Shown piece by piece: positions 33,154 through 41,641 of a stretch of 64,000 bases of DNA. The position numbers and the translations under genes are program-made. The notes under the pieces were generated by a model. It was not told the origin of the DNA and made no database searches. It was given only the letters and a program-made list of their open reading frames with translations. The stretch covers positions 21,690 to 85,689 of the forward strand of contig NZ_JAHFVG010000024.1 of assembly GCF_023264675.1 (NCBI RefSeq). The letters run 5' to 3'. This stretch comes from Rhodococcus sp. (in: high G+C Gram-positive bacteria). GTDB taxonomy: Bacteria; Actinomycetota; Actinomycetes; Mycobacteriales; Mycobacteriaceae. Positions within the stretch are counted from its first letter, which is position 1. Every line of letters begins with the position of its first letter.

Positions 33154-33699
33154 TCACTTGCGGGCTTTGGCAGTGCTAGGACCGACATCGACGTAGATTC
33201 CCTCGTCGACCATGACGAGACCCGTCGGCTCGCCGGTGTACAAGGTGCGACGAGGGGACAGCACCACCATGGCCGTCCCGTCATCGAGCTGTGCGTCGTG
33301 CGGGTGCAGGCCGATCACGGTGAGCATCGGATTGGCCAGCAACACAGCGTTCGACCGTATCGTGATCGCGATAATGAACAGTAGGGCGACCAGGGCGGCC
33401 CACCGAGATGCCGAGTCGGCGAGCAAGACAATGGCTGCGGGTATGGCGTAGATGCTGGACAGCCCCATGATCATGGAGTCCAGACGTGGTTTCGCTGCGT
33501 CGATCACTGTGAGGTCGGGGTTCCGCTGCTTCACGACGCTGCGAAAGAAGTGCAGCGTCAACAGGATTCCTGCCACCGCGGCGCTGATGATTCCGACCTT
33601 CACCCAGTTGCTCTGCCACAGATCGCAGACGACGATCAGCAGTGCCACGGGTGAGAATGTGGCGATGATGATGCCCGCTCGGACGAGGGTGGACATCAT
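33154..33699 (-). CDS. Four-pass membrane protein
   Basis: A 181-residue protein with four hydrophobic segments at about 7-27, 34-52, 80-96 and 99-118, and a C-terminal soluble domain rich in strands (MVVLSPRRTLY, GLVMVDEGIYVDV). Its start overlaps the preceding gene's stop by 4 bases. Two-gene operon of unknown role. Confidence 0.65.
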   Translation of the reverse strand: MMSTLVRAGIIIATFSPVALLIVVCDLWQSNWVKVGIISAAVAGILLTLHFFRSVVKQRNPDLTVIDAAKPRLDSMIMGLSSIYAIPAAIVLLADSASRWAALVALLFIIAITIRSNAVLLANPMLTVIGLHPHDAQLDDGTAMVVLSPRRTLYTGEPTGLVMVDEGIYVDVGPSTAKARK

Positions 33700-33899
33700 G
33701 GCGTGTGGGCCGAGTCGATCGCTGCTGGGGGCAGGATGAGTTCACCTTCTACCGGAACAACGATCCCAGTCTTGGCGCGCCAATCGCGGTTCTTCTTCTC
33801 TTTGAGGTATTGCTTTCGTGCCTTGTTTCGGCTGATGCCGCCCAGAGCGGCGTCGAGGCGGATTCGATCCCAATCATCCTGCGACAGTTGCTCTGCCAT
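33696..33899 (-). CDS. Small basic protein cotranscribed with membrane protein
   Basis: A 67-residue protein starting MAEQLSQDDWDRIRLDAALG, with a Lys/Arg-rich middle (RKQYLKEKKNRDWR). An in-frame start at 33962 would add 21 residues. It lies downstream of a GATAATATC core at 33974 and overlaps the membrane-protein gene by 4 bases. Confidence 0.55.
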   Translation of the reverse strand: MAEQLSQDDWDRIRLDAALGGISRNKARKQYLKEKKNRDWRAKTGIVVPVEGELILPPAAIDSAHTP

Positions 33900-33973
33900 C
33901 GGTTGGGTCCTCCAGTCCGATCGGGGTCGTCGTAGCACCGTGAATGGACAGCGGGTCGTCATCTAGTCTATTG

Positions 33974-33982
33974 GATATTATC
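33974..33982 (-). promoter_or_regulatory. GATAATATC promoter core (minus strand)
   Basis: Reads GATAATATC on the minus strand, pointing to the gene pair at 33899 and 33699. Same core as the four other listed sites. Confidence 0.5.
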
Positions 33983-34062
33983 AGAGATAGTAGCGTGCCG
34001 CTCGAACGTGCGGACCGTGTACGTCGCAGGGGCGGCGGAGAGAGATACGGGGGAAGGCGATT

Positions 34063-34386
34063 ATGACGAGCGCAGATCACAAAGCTGCTGTGCACGCAGT
34101 AGCCCAGGCGCGGAGGGCTGTAGGCGAGAAGGTCTGGGACTACAGGATCGAACTCGGAGACCTGATTCACGATCCGGAGCTGTCGTTCACCGACAGGTGC
34201 ATGCGACTCGCGGCACGGTTCAATGCCAGCTCGTGGGTGAAGTCGTCGCCCATCGGGGAGCGCATTCACGATCTGGTCGACGAGCTCAAAGACGCAGACG
34301 ACATCGACCACTACGAGGCCGTGATGCACGAGATCTATGACGAAGCCGACTATGCGCGGGTGCTGATCAACTCGAATCGGTCATAG
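34063..34386 (+). CDS. Hypothetical protein, 107 aa
   Basis: An all-helical, acidic 107-residue protein without a recognised domain. Residues 60-107 are rich in Asp/Glu and Tyr (DADDIDHYEAVMHEIYDEAD). It is divergent from the 33.7-33.9 kb gene pair. Function unknown. Confidence 0.55.
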   Translation: MTSADHKAAVHAVAQARRAVGEKVWDYRIELGDLIHDPELSFTDRCMRLAARFNASSWVKSSPIGERIHDLVDELKDADDIDHYEAVMHEIYDEADYARVLINSNRS

Positions 34387-34451
34387 ATCTGAATCGGCCG
34401 CTCGGCGGTGCTGGATGGGCGAGGGTGGTCGTGGCTACGAGGTCGGGGTTC

Positions 34452-35267
34452 CTACATGCGTTTGCGGAGCGCTGGAATGACCCGCATGTAGCCGGATCCG
34501 AGAACACGCGTGGCGACGTCGACGAGCCGAGCGTCCGGTCCGACCATCACCTTCGGTGAGCCCCGTCCGACTCCCCGAACGATGGTCGACGCCGCGGTCG
34601 CTGCGTCGGTGCGCGCGAGCCGGTCGAACGTGGCCGAGACGGTCGCATGGTCAACTCCGGGGGCGACGCGAGCTGTCCGCGCGATCGAGGTGCGGACACC
34701 TCCTGGGTAGACGCCGGTGACCTTGATGTTCGGGGCAGTGGCGGCAAGTTCTTGAATCAACGCCTCGGTGAAGCCGCGGACGGCGAATTTCGACGCGTTG
34801 TAGGCGGACGAATTCGGTGAGGCCATGATGCCGAAGGCCGAGGAGATGTTGCAGATGCGGCCAGCTCCGGACGCGGCCGCGATCCTGGGCAGGAAAGCTT
34901 TGGTGCTGTTGACCACGCCCCAGTAGTTGACGTCCATAACTCGGTGATGGTCGGCGAGTGGTGTCGCGTCGACGCCGCCCGAGTACAGAACCCCGGCAAC
35001 ATTGATCACGGCGTCGACGCGACCGAACTGCTCGACGGTGTCGGCGGCGAACCGCTCTACCGCGTCGGGGTCGGCGACATCGAGCTCGTAGGTGTGGGTC
35101 GACGCGCTCGCGCACTGCTGGGCTGTCGACCGCAGCGCAAGAGCGTCGATGTCGGCCATCGCCACGGATGCTCCGGTTCGGGTCAACTGGAATGCGATCT
35201 CGCGGCCGATCCCGGACGCGGCACCCGTCAACGCGACGACGGTGCCTTTGCGGAAGTACGAGCTCAC
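34452..35267 (-). CDS. Short-chain dehydrogenase/reductase
   Basis: A 271-residue SDR. The NAD(P)-binding motif is TGAASGIGREI near residue 14, NVAG lies near 88, and the catalytic Ser, Tyr and Lys appear in NISSAFG and YNASK near 155. Such enzymes oxidise alcohols or reduce ketones of small substrates; here the substrate is unknown. Length and motifs are normal. It stands alone, with no obvious partner enzyme nearby, though two P450s occur elsewhere in the window. Confidence 0.9.
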   Translation of the reverse strand: MSSYFRKGTVVALTGAASGIGREIAFQLTRTGASVAMADIDALALRSTAQQCASASTHTYELDVADPDAVERFAADTVEQFGRVDAVINVAGVLYSGGVDATPLADHHRVMDVNYWGVVNSTKAFLPRIAAASGAGRICNISSAFGIMASPNSSAYNASKFAVRGFTEALIQELAATAPNIKVTGVYPGGVRTSIARTARVAPGVDHATVSATFDRLARTDAATAASTIVRGVGRGSPKVMVGPDARLVDVATRVLGSGYMRVIPALRKRM

Positions 35268-35576
35268 CAGTCCGCCCTTTCTCGATGTGTTCGACAGAAC
35301 CTGCAGGGCGACAAGCTACGGCATTGCGGGGCATAGGAGGTGCGGCGGCACCGGTGGCGATGACAAAGCCAGCCGATGGGCGGTAACGCACACGCTCGAT
35401 TTGGAGGCGGGCCGGTCGTGCTTGCAGCCGATGAACCTTGGGGTGCGACCTGAATCAGGCTGACATAGTGGAAACCCGCTTCGGCCGGACGAGGGGGTAG
35501 GCATCGACTGATGGCCGTTTCCGCACGTAGAATGGCATCCAAGAGGACGACCGGCCTGACTTGGGAGGGCAGCATC

Positions 35577-35819
35577 ATGGGCGAGGACGCACACCGCGAC
35601 CGTGTCGCGCGCGCGGATGCACCCGTGGTCCGCGTGGCGGACTACCCCCAGCTCCGGTCGATAGCGTGGAGTCTTCGCGTCGATGCGGAAATCAGTGAAC
35701 TCGATGCTCTGAGCCTCTACGAACGCAATTGGCGTCACGTCGGTGACCTGGATGACCGCGAGAGCGACTTCGTGCGTCATCTGGCGGAGCAGTACAGCGG
35801 CGGCCGTCTCCTTGTTTGA
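35577..35819 (+). CDS. Probable antitoxin upstream of AbiEii-like gene
   Basis: An 80-residue protein containing LDALSLYERNWRHVGDLDDRE. I recall this pattern in small genes that precede AbiEii-type nucleotidyltransferases in actinobacteria. The ATG at 35577 is chosen over a longer frame. It overlaps the toxin gene by 8 bases, so translation is coupled. Confidence 0.6.
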   Translation: MGEDAHRDRVARADAPVVRVADYPQLRSIAWSLRVDAEISELDALSLYERNWRHVGDLDDRESDFVRHLAEQYSGGRLLV

Positions 35820-36501
35820 GCGCACGAGGCATTGCGCCATTGGCCTGATCCTGGAGGCGTTGGATGCCGATCTGTTGTCGAGTACAGGGTGCTACTTCGG
35901 CGGCGGCACCGCGATGGCGATGCGATTCGGGGAATGGCGACTGTCCACCGATATCGACATGATCGTCTCGGACTGGGATGGATACCGACAGCTGCGAACC
36001 GCCGTCTCCGAGGGCGGGATCGACGCCATCGCGCGGAACAATATCAAGTCCATTCGAGGGGTGACGGCCGACCAATATGGGATCCGAACCATGCTCGACT
36101 CGCACGATGGACCGGTCAAGTTCGAGATCATCCACGAAGGCCGTATCGACCTCGACCGCGCCGGTGCCGAGGACGCGGTGTGCGGTGTCGCGACACTGAC
36201 AGTGGTCGACATGGTGGCCACGAAGCTGCTTGCCAACGACGACCGGTGGGCCGATCGCTCCGTGTACAGCCGCGATCTGATCGACCTGGCTATGTTGTCG
36301 GCCGACAGCACTGATTGGGCAGCAGGCTTGCGTAAGGCCTCCGACGCCTACGGCTCGACGGTCGACGCCAAATTGCGCCGTGCGGTGGAGTTCGCTCTGG
36401 CCGACGCCGACTGGCTCGAGACCTGCATTCACCAAATGGACATGGATGTCGCCGTTTCGGAGCTCCGCGATCGCATCGAGGCATTGCGGAGTGCGCTCTA
36501 G
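35812..36501 (+). CDS. AbiEii-type nucleotidyltransferase toxin
   Basis: A 229-residue protein of the AbiEii/toxin nucleotidyltransferase family. The nucleotidyltransferase core is seen as CYFGGGTAMAMRF near residue 25 and STDIDMIVSD near 42 (metal-binding Asp pair), with VKFEIIHEGRIDL near 105 giving the third acidic strand and MVATKLLANDDRWADR the helix typical of the family. These toxins transfer nucleotides to targets such as tRNA. The TTG at 35812 overlaps the antitoxin stop. Confidence 0.8.
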   Translation: MFERTRHCAIGLILEALDADLLSSTGCYFGGGTAMAMRFGEWRLSTDIDMIVSDWDGYRQLRTAVSEGGIDAIARNNIKSIRGVTADQYGIRTMLDSHDGPVKFEIIHEGRIDLDRAGAEDAVCGVATLTVVDMVATKLLANDDRWADRSVYSRDLIDLAMLSADSTDWAAGLRKASDAYGSTVDAKLRRAVEFALADADWLETCIHQMDMDVAVSELRDRIEALRSAL

Positions 36502-36590
36502 TCGCTGGTCGCCGCCAGTGCGGGATGCGAGTGTTCGCCGTCCGGAGAAAACCGGTCACGACATAAGTTCCTTCTCGACAGTCGGTTCGG

Positions 36591-36845
36591 CTATTGGTGG
36601 TCGGGCACGTGTGGGCTGCGGTTGAGTGCAAATTCGTCGAGGTGAGCGGCCCCTGCCGCGTCGACCACGAGGCCGAGCGCTGTGCGTAGGGACGGCGCAT
36701 ACGCTCCGGCCTTCACTTCGTTGTAGAGGATTCGGGTCAGGTCGTAGACGTACTTGGCTCCCTCCACTGAGCCGTCACCGTTGAGGCTGTGACGCCGAAA
36801 GTCCTCCAGCACTGCTGTTTCTATGGTCGGGTCGATGTTCGGCAT
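36591..36845 (-). CDS. Small hypothetical protein, 84 aa
   Basis: An 84-residue helical protein starting MPNIDPTIETAV, with AGGAAG upstream of the ATG at 36845. No family recognised. It stands alone between the AbiEii pair and the leader-controlled module on the other strand. Confidence 0.55.
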   Translation of the reverse strand: MPNIDPTIETAVLEDFRRHSLNGDGSVEGAKYVYDLTRILYNEVKAGAYAPSLRTALGLVVDAAGAAHLDEFALNRSPHVPDHQ

Positions 36846-36987
36846 GGGTGCACTTCCTCGAGGTCCTGTGGCCGCACCACTCGGCGCGGCTGTTTCTGTG
36901 GGCGACGGTATCGCGAGGACCGGACACCACGAACACGTCAACTTCAAACTCTCTCGTCGCCCTGCTGTCGAGGAGGCCGGCTGCACC

Positions 36988-37009
36988 AACCAGTGCCCCG
37001 GCACCGGTT
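36988..37009. repeat. Dispersed hairpin AACCAGTGCC-CC-GGCACYGGTT, copy 1
   Basis: AACCAGTGCC pairs with GGCACCGGTT. Other copies are at 40260 and 41606. It can form instead of the terminator at 37000-37027, because both need GGCACCGG. Confidence 0.6.
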
Positions 37010-37027
37010 GGGTCGGTGCCATTTTTC
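37000..37027 (+). terminator. Intrinsic terminator overlapping the dispersed hairpin
   Basis: GGCACCG and CGGTGCC pair around GTTGGGT, followed by ATTTTTC. It shares its left arm with the hairpin at 36988, so the two structures exclude each other. Confidence 0.55.
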
Positions 37028-37120
37028 TGCAGGGAAGGCTTGACTTCGGTTGCGGACCGTGGTGCGAATCCCATTGCAGTGCAACGGGAGTGGGCGTGCA
37101 CATGTGTCGGTGGTATCGGT

Positions 37121-37170
37121 TAGTGTTCTCGATGTCCCAGTTGATTCGGGTCGGTGGACTGACCATCCGC
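37121..37170 (+). promoter_or_regulatory. Promoter and conserved leader, copy 1
   Basis: The -10 box TAGTGT (37121-37126) is 7 bases before GTCCCAGTTGAT (37134). CTGACCA follows at 37159. Same layout in three other copies; see 39021, 40403 and 42408. Confidence 0.65.
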
Positions 37171-37221
37171 TGCCCTCTTTGTTTCCTGCAGGTATTGCCC
37201 TGCCGGGGTGTGGAGCGAATT

Positions 37222-37578
37222 GTGTTCGAAAGCAACGTTGTATGCGCAGTGTCGTCGGCGGAGCTGTTTCCGACTGACGAGAGCTTCGTGGAGGTGCTGT
37301 ACGGCGAGCGGGTCGTGCGAGGGTTCGTTCTGGTGGATCGAGCCGGTGCCGATGCGGGCGGCGCACCTGTCGCGGTGGTGCCGGTTGGTCGGGAGGTACC
37401 GATTTGGGTGGCATGGGTGAGCCCCGATCAGGTCCGCGAGGTTGCCGTACAGGGAGCGCGGCGAGAGAACTGGGAGTGGCTCAGTCGCGTTCTGCAGGCG
37501 TCCCTGCACGAGTGCCGACGAGACTACGAACGCCTGCGTTCGCTGGGCGTCCAGACCGTTGCAGGGGTTGCGAAGTGA
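37222..37578 (+). CDS. Hypothetical protein, 118 aa
   Basis: A 118-residue protein; the GTG at 37222 has GGAG 6 bases upstream. The centre (VEVLYGERVVRGFVLVDRAG, then PIWVAWVSPDQV) follows the same order as the start of the protein at 40505 (VVELGGVRGRVVVDR, then AVWVAMLPL), so the two may share a small domain. First gene after leader copy 1, coupled to the next gene by a 4-base overlap. Function unknown. Confidence 0.6.
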   Translation: MFESNVVCAVSSAELFPTDESFVEVLYGERVVRGFVLVDRAGADAGGAPVAVVPVGREVPIWVAWVSPDQVREVAVQGARRENWEWLSRVLQASLHECRRDYERLRSLGVQTVAGVAK

Positions 37579-38252
37579 GCGCGCCGTCGTTGAACTACGA
37601 CCGCTCACGTGTCGAGGCTCTCCTCGCCGAGCAAGGAGTCGAGTACGTCGAGACCATGGCTCGGATCGACGTGCAGGATCGAGCCATGCACCACGAGGGC
37701 CTCGAGCTGATGCGTGCCCTGGTGGACGACCTGGCAGCGCTGGGCGATATCTGGCACCTGGAAGGGGTGGCGGGCGGTGCGAACGTGAGCGTGCACGCGG
37801 ACTATTCCTGTGACGCGGAGGGCTTTTCGGCGAACGACGGTCACCTGACGTTGGCGGTGTTTCTGGGAGTCGGGGCCGGTGTCGCAGACGTCGGGATCAA
37901 GTCGTTGGGGGAGCTGCCGCACGTCGAGATGCGCGGGGTGTTCGACGTGCTCGACGGGATCGCCAGTCTGCTGTCGGAGTCGATGCGCAGGGTGGCGGCA
38001 CTTCTGGCGTCACCCGTAGAGCCCGAGCTCGCGCTGCAGGTGGTTTCGGTGGAGGACGTGAGGTCAGAGGCCGAGAACGATCCGTACCTGGACGACCGTG
38101 AGCGCGCGGCACTGTTGGAAGCCACTGACGAGACGATCGCGTCGGCGGTGGTGCGCTCATGGCCTGCGGTCGAGGATCGGTTCTTCGATGTGTACGACCA
38201 GGTGCAGGCCGCGGCGAAACGCGCCGTTCTGTCGGCTGTCGGGCAGGAGTGA
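37575..38252 (+). CDS. Hypothetical protein, 225 aa
   Basis: A 225-residue acidic, soluble protein starting MSAPSLNYDRSRVEALLAEQ (GTG start within the previous stop). Mixed helices and strands, no recognised domain. It lies in a three-gene operon (37222, 37575, 38257) led by leader copy 1. Phage or plasmid genes of unknown role would look like this. Confidence 0.6.
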   Translation: MSAPSLNYDRSRVEALLAEQGVEYVETMARIDVQDRAMHHEGLELMRALVDDLAALGDIWHLEGVAGGANVSVHADYSCDAEGFSANDGHLTLAVFLGVGAGVADVGIKSLGELPHVEMRGVFDVLDGIASLLSESMRRVAALLASPVEPELALQVVSVEDVRSEAENDPYLDDRERAALLEATDETIASAVVRSWPAVEDRFFDVYDQVQAAAKRAVLSAVGQE

Positions 38253-38256
38253 GCAG

Positions 38257-38922
38257 ATGGGATACGAAGCGACATCCGACGGCACCCTGTACGTGCCGGT
38301 TGCAGCAGCCGATGCGATCTGGGTCGAGTTGATCGAGCGCTACCCGAACGCGGAGGACTACGCGCAGGATTGCGTCGATGAGCTGTCGTCGGTGCACAGG
38401 ATCGCATCGGCGGCGGCCGGTGAGCTCGGAAGCTACGACCCGACGTCCGGCTACTCGATCACCGAGACCGACCAGTCGTATCAAGTCTCCGTGTGGGCGG
38501 GCGGCAAATTGGGAAGCCCGGAGCTGTACTTGCAGGTCTTGGCCGAACACGGCGTCACAGGTGAGATTCACAGTGTCGGTGAAGATTCGGACACCTGGCG
38601 CTGGAGGCTGGCCGATGGCGACCTGTGCGATGACAGTGGCCGGTTGGTGTACGGCGAGGACGTCGATGCATCGGCGTGGGTGGCGCAACTTGCGACCGGT
38701 GCAGGACTGTACGACCGAGTTGCAGTGACCTCGAGCGAGCGTGCGGCCCATGACCAGATCACCGCGTGGTGTCGCGAGGTTGTGCGGGCCGAAGCGCCGA
38801 CACCGCTCTCGGACGCCGATCTCGATGAGGCGACCGTGGCCACCCGCGCGGCCGAGCTCGGTATTCGAGGGCGGGTGATACCGGCGCACAGTGGGCGTGA
38901 GGAACTCGCGGGCATCGGCTGA
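38257..38922 (+). CDS. Hypothetical protein, 221 aa
   Basis: A 221-residue acidic, soluble protein starting MGYEATSDGTLYVPVAAADA, with AGGAG 8 bases before the ATG. No domain recognised; the middle has Trp-rich beta segments (SDTWRWRLADGDL). Third gene of the operon behind leader copy 1, 4 bases after its neighbour. Confidence 0.6.
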   Translation: MGYEATSDGTLYVPVAAADAIWVELIERYPNAEDYAQDCVDELSSVHRIASAAAGELGSYDPTSGYSITETDQSYQVSVWAGGKLGSPELYLQVLAEHGVTGEIHSVGEDSDTWRWRLADGDLCDDSGRLVYGEDVDASAWVAQLATGAGLYDRVAVTSSERAAHDQITAWCREVVRAEAPTPLSDADLDEATVATRAAELGIRGRVIPAHSGREELAGIG

Positions 38923-39020
38923 GCTACAGAGGCGTATCTCGGCGCTCGTGTTCGCCGCTTCTTCATCGAATCCTGCTCGTGCGTAGAGGTTTCGGCGGCG
39001 CAAGTTGTCGGTGAGGTCGT

Positions 39021-39070
39021 CTATGCTCGAGGGGTCCCAGTTGATCGTCGGCGCGGAGCCTGACCAGCCC
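39021..39070 (+). promoter_or_regulatory. Promoter and conserved leader, copy 2
   Basis: The -10 box TATGCT (39021-39026) is 7 bases before GTCCCAGTTGAT (39034); CTGACCA is at 39060. It leads the DUF4192 gene. Confidence 0.65.
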
Positions 39071-39101
39071 GTGCCGCACTTGCAAGAAAGAAGACGAACC
39101 T

Positions 39102-40091
39102 ATGACTGTTTCCGAGCCCGTACGACTGGCTGGACCAGGCGAGATCATTGCCGCAGTTCCCTCGGTCCTTGGCTTCTATCCGGCGAATTCCGTTGTCGCC
39201 CTGTTTGTTGCCGGGGGTGTGTTGAGATGTGGAATGCGGAGCGACGCGGAGGTGGCCGCGGCCTTCGATGCGCTCGAGGGTCTGCGCGCCGCGGTGACGT
39301 CGACCGGTGCGTCGGCGGTCGTCCTGATCGCTGTTGCAGATGCCTCCCACGCCGATGATGCGGCCATGATCGTCAGGTCGGCCGTCAACGTTCTGGCGGA
39401 CTTGGGTGTCGGGGTCTCGGCTCTGAGCGTTGCCGCAATCGAGGTCGGTGCTCAGTTCACGGATCTGCTCGGTGGAGCCGTGGGGACGGTGCCTGACCCG
39501 ATGGGATGCCCTGTCATGGAAGAAGCGTTGCGGGTGGGCAGGGAGGTGGCGGCGAGCCGTAGCGTGCTCGAGGATCGGTACCGTACGGGCGAGGAAATTT
39601 CCCGGCAGGTACAGGCCGCGGCGGCGCGCGCCCGCGGTAGTGAACTGATCGCGGTGACGATGGAAGACCTCGTGGAGGTTGTGCGGTCGAGGCAGGTGCC
39701 GTCGGACGATTTGATTGCCCGTATCGGATTTGTGCTCGGACAGGAATTGTTGGCGGTCAGGGATTCGCTGGCCTACAGCGCCGCGTATGGCCACCAGGCC
39801 GCGGAGTCGGCCATGCTGCACGCCGCCGCCCGTCTGCGCGGACGTGAGCGAGCACACGCGATGGCGGTGGTTGCGTTGATGTCGTACGTCCACAACGGCT
39901 CGGCGCAGACACGACTGGCCATCGATGCCGCCTTCGCTGCGGTCGAGGAGATCGGGGCCGAGGTGCCCCGGCTCGTGGAGCTACTTCACCGGGCGTACCA
40001 GTGTGCACTGCCCGGTGAGGCTTTCGCGGGCTCTGTTCCCGCGAAGTCGGTGGTCGAGCGGGACACGGGGGCAGTGCTTCCGACGCCGTAG
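39102..40091 (+). CDS. DUF4192 protein
   Basis: A 329-residue protein of the actinobacterial DUF4192 family, recognised by LAGPGEIIAAVPSVLGFYPANSVV (split as GEIIAAVPSVLGFYP and NSVVALFV) at residues 7-35, followed by the acidic helical body usual for the family. Function of DUF4192 is unknown; the family is widespread in actinobacterial chromosomes and plasmids. The ATG at 39102 lies 36 bases after the CTGACCA of leader copy 2. A strong terminator follows at 40104. Confidence 0.8.
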   Translation: MTVSEPVRLAGPGEIIAAVPSVLGFYPANSVVALFVAGGVLRCGMRSDAEVAAAFDALEGLRAAVTSTGASAVVLIAVADASHADDAAMIVRSAVNVLADLGVGVSALSVAAIEVGAQFTDLLGGAVGTVPDPMGCPVMEEALRVGREVAASRSVLEDRYRTGEEISRQVQAAAARARGSELIAVTMEDLVEVVRSRQVPSDDLIARIGFVLGQELLAVRDSLAYSAAYGHQAAESAMLHAAARLRGRERAHAMAVVALMSYVHNGSAQTRLAIDAAFAAVEEIGAEVPRLVELLHRAYQCALPGEAFAGSVPAKSVVERDTGAVLPTP

Positions 40092-40103
40092 GTGTCCACT
40101 CGC

Positions 40104-40133
40104 AGGTGGGAAGCCGACGTCGGCTTCCCACCT
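40104..40133. terminator. Perfect 15-bp palindrome after DUF4192 gene
   Basis: AGGTGGGAAGCCGAC is followed directly by its complement GTCGGCTTCCCACCT. It lies 12 bases after the stop codon and should end the transcript. Confidence 0.8.
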
Positions 40134-40259
40134 TGGGCGATCCGTTGGGTGGGGCGGGTAGCCGTCCACTACGGCGATGTCTTTGGAAGCCGTGACGGGT
40201 CGAAAGCCGTTCTGCCAGGGGCGAGTAAGGCCGAATTGTGGCATGCGGGTTTGTCTTCC

Positions 40260-40281
40260 AACCAGTGCCCCGGCACTGGTT
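40260..40281. repeat. Dispersed hairpin, copy 2
   Basis: AACCAGTGCC and GGCACTGGTT are exact inverted copies around CC. The following TTGGGTCGG also matches copy 1. It lies 156 bases before leader copy 3. Confidence 0.6.
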
Positions 40282-40402
40282 GGGTCGGGGTCATTCTTCT
40301 CGTTGTAGTGCTTGTGTGGACTGCGGTTGTGTGCCTTGTGCTTCCGCTGAAATATGCTGCTGCGCAGTCTTATACGGCGTTGCGAGGTGTAGGCGGGTGG
40401 GG

Positions 40403-40452
40403 TAGGTTGGTGGTTGTCCCAGTTGATCTGCGGGCCGCGACTGACCATTGCG
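40403..40452 (+). promoter_or_regulatory. Promoter and conserved leader, copy 3
   Basis: The -35-like TTGCGA (40380-40385) is 17 bases before the -10 box TAGGTT (40403-40408). GTCCCAGTTGAT begins 7 bases later at 40416, and CTGACCA is at 40441. Confidence 0.7.
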
Positions 40453-40504
40453 GGCCGCGCCGTCCCGATGACGCCGATGGCGGTCGGGGGTTTGGAGTCT
40501 TTCT

Positions 40505-41173
40505 ATGTCTGTTGCTGTGTCGGAACTCGAAGATTTGACCATCGCGGGTATCGAGGGTGTCAGGTCGATCTCGGATGGTTCCGTTGTGGAACTCGGTGGA
40601 GTGCGGGGTCGGGTCGTCGTCGACCGGAGTGAGCCGGTGGGTGTCGACGGTGCAGTGTGGGTGGCGATGCTGCCGCTGGACGGTTCCGGTGCAGTCGTCG
40701 AGTGCGTGACCGCACGCCAGATCACGGCGTGCGGAGGTGACAGTGCCGGACCATGGTGGGGTCGTGTAGCGCCTGCGTTGCAGCTCGCCTTGGCCTCGCG
40801 CGTCCATGCGTCGGCATCGGCTCGGGAGCTTGCGTCGGCGCGTGTGGCATTGCGTGAGGTCGAGTCGAGGAATGAGCTGGCGATGGGCAAGTTGGTTGCG
40901 GACGCGCACGAGTGGGCCGACGACAACGATCTGTGCAGTCGGTTCGACGACTTCATGGAGGAACATAACCTGCCTACGCGACTGAAAGACTACGACGTGG
41001 AGGTCTCGGTCCGGCTCACCGAACGTGTGACGGTGCGGGTGAGCGGAGTTCGCGATTCCGACGCTGCCGAGCAGCGTGTGGATCGCGATGATGTCGAGGA
41101 AGCCTTGGGAAACTGTGGTCTAGGTGGTTTGAGTCTCGACGATTTCGACGTTGTCGACGCCGAACCGGTGTGA
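40505..41173 (+). CDS. Hypothetical protein, 222 aa
   Basis: A 222-residue protein with GGAG 7 bases before the ATG. The first 60 residues resemble the small protein at 37222 in order of strands; a helical central part follows (residues 95-140); and the C-terminus is acidic (DVEEALGNCGLGGLSLDDFD). No family recognised. Gene led by leader copy 3 and overlapping the next ATG. Confidence 0.6.
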   Translation: MSVAVSELEDLTIAGIEGVRSISDGSVVELGGVRGRVVVDRSEPVGVDGAVWVAMLPLDGSGAVVECVTARQITACGGDSAGPWWGRVAPALQLALASRVHASASARELASARVALREVESRNELAMGKLVADAHEWADDNDLCSRFDDFMEEHNLPTRLKDYDVEVSVRLTERVTVRVSGVRDSDAAEQRVDRDDVEEALGNCGLGGLSLDDFDVVDAEPV

Positions 41174-41412
41174 TGGGCATCGACACAGGCTCGACCGCAT
41201 TGATCGGGCTGAAGTGGGCAGTGTCGGTGGACGGCTGCGAAGCTCGCGTGGAGAACCGACAAACGGGTGACGTGTTCTGGACCTCGGTGTACCGATTCCC
41301 CATCGGTAATCGCGTCGGCCAACGGTGGACGAACGGCGTCGAGGACCGCACGGGCGCAGTCCCGGCGCACGTGAAGGCCCGCGCGAGATCGTTGGCACGG
41401 ACCCTGAGCTGA
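41173..41412 (+). CDS. Small hypothetical protein, 79 aa
   Basis: A 79-residue protein beginning MGIDTGSTALIGLKWAVSVD. The start overlaps the previous stop (TGATG), so it is coupled. The pattern ARVENRQTGDVFWTSVYRF suggests a small beta-sheet protein. Followed by a perfect terminator hairpin. Confidence 0.55.
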   Translation: MGIDTGSTALIGLKWAVSVDGCEARVENRQTGDVFWTSVYRFPIGNRVGQRWTNGVEDRTGAVPAHVKARARSLARTLS

Positions 41413-41421
41413 CATCGATTC

Positions 41422-41458
41422 GGATTCCACCGCGGCTACTGCGGCCGCGGTGGAATCC
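41422..41458. terminator. Perfect 15-bp hairpin
   Basis: GGATTCCACCGCGGC pairs with GCCGCGGTGGAATCC around TACTGCG, 10 bases after the stop of the gene at 41173. Confidence 0.85.
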
Positions 41459-41605
41459 AACTCGGTCCGATCTGGGGGAGTGTTCCAGTAGACCGAACTG
41501 CGGTCTCAACTGCAAGAGCCAGCACCCGGCGCAAAACCGTTCCAGCGCAGGCAATAAGGGCGTTTGTCAAGCAGTTGAACCCTCGCAAGAAAGGGCTCTC
41601 ACGCG

Positions 41606-41619
41606 AGTGCCCCGGCACT
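41606..41619. repeat. Dispersed hairpin, copy 3 (short)
   Basis: AGTGCC and GGCACT pair around CC, followed by GGTTG as in the other copies. The outer bases are changed, so the stem is shorter. Confidence 0.45.
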
Positions 41620-41641
41620 GGTTGAGGTGGTGTCAACTTGC

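Larger units (their letters stand above)
36846..37221 (+). other. Control region before the 37-43 kb module
   Basis: Holds a palindromic repeat with an overlapping terminator at 36988-37027, and the first leader at 37121-37170. An open frame runs through on the plus strand from 36823, but codon use and the leader argue against coding here. Confidence 0.5.
40092..40504 (+). other. Control region after the DUF4192 gene
   Basis: Contains the terminator at 40104, the second dispersed hairpin at 40260 and leader copy 3 at 40403-40452. No gene supported. Confidence 0.6.
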
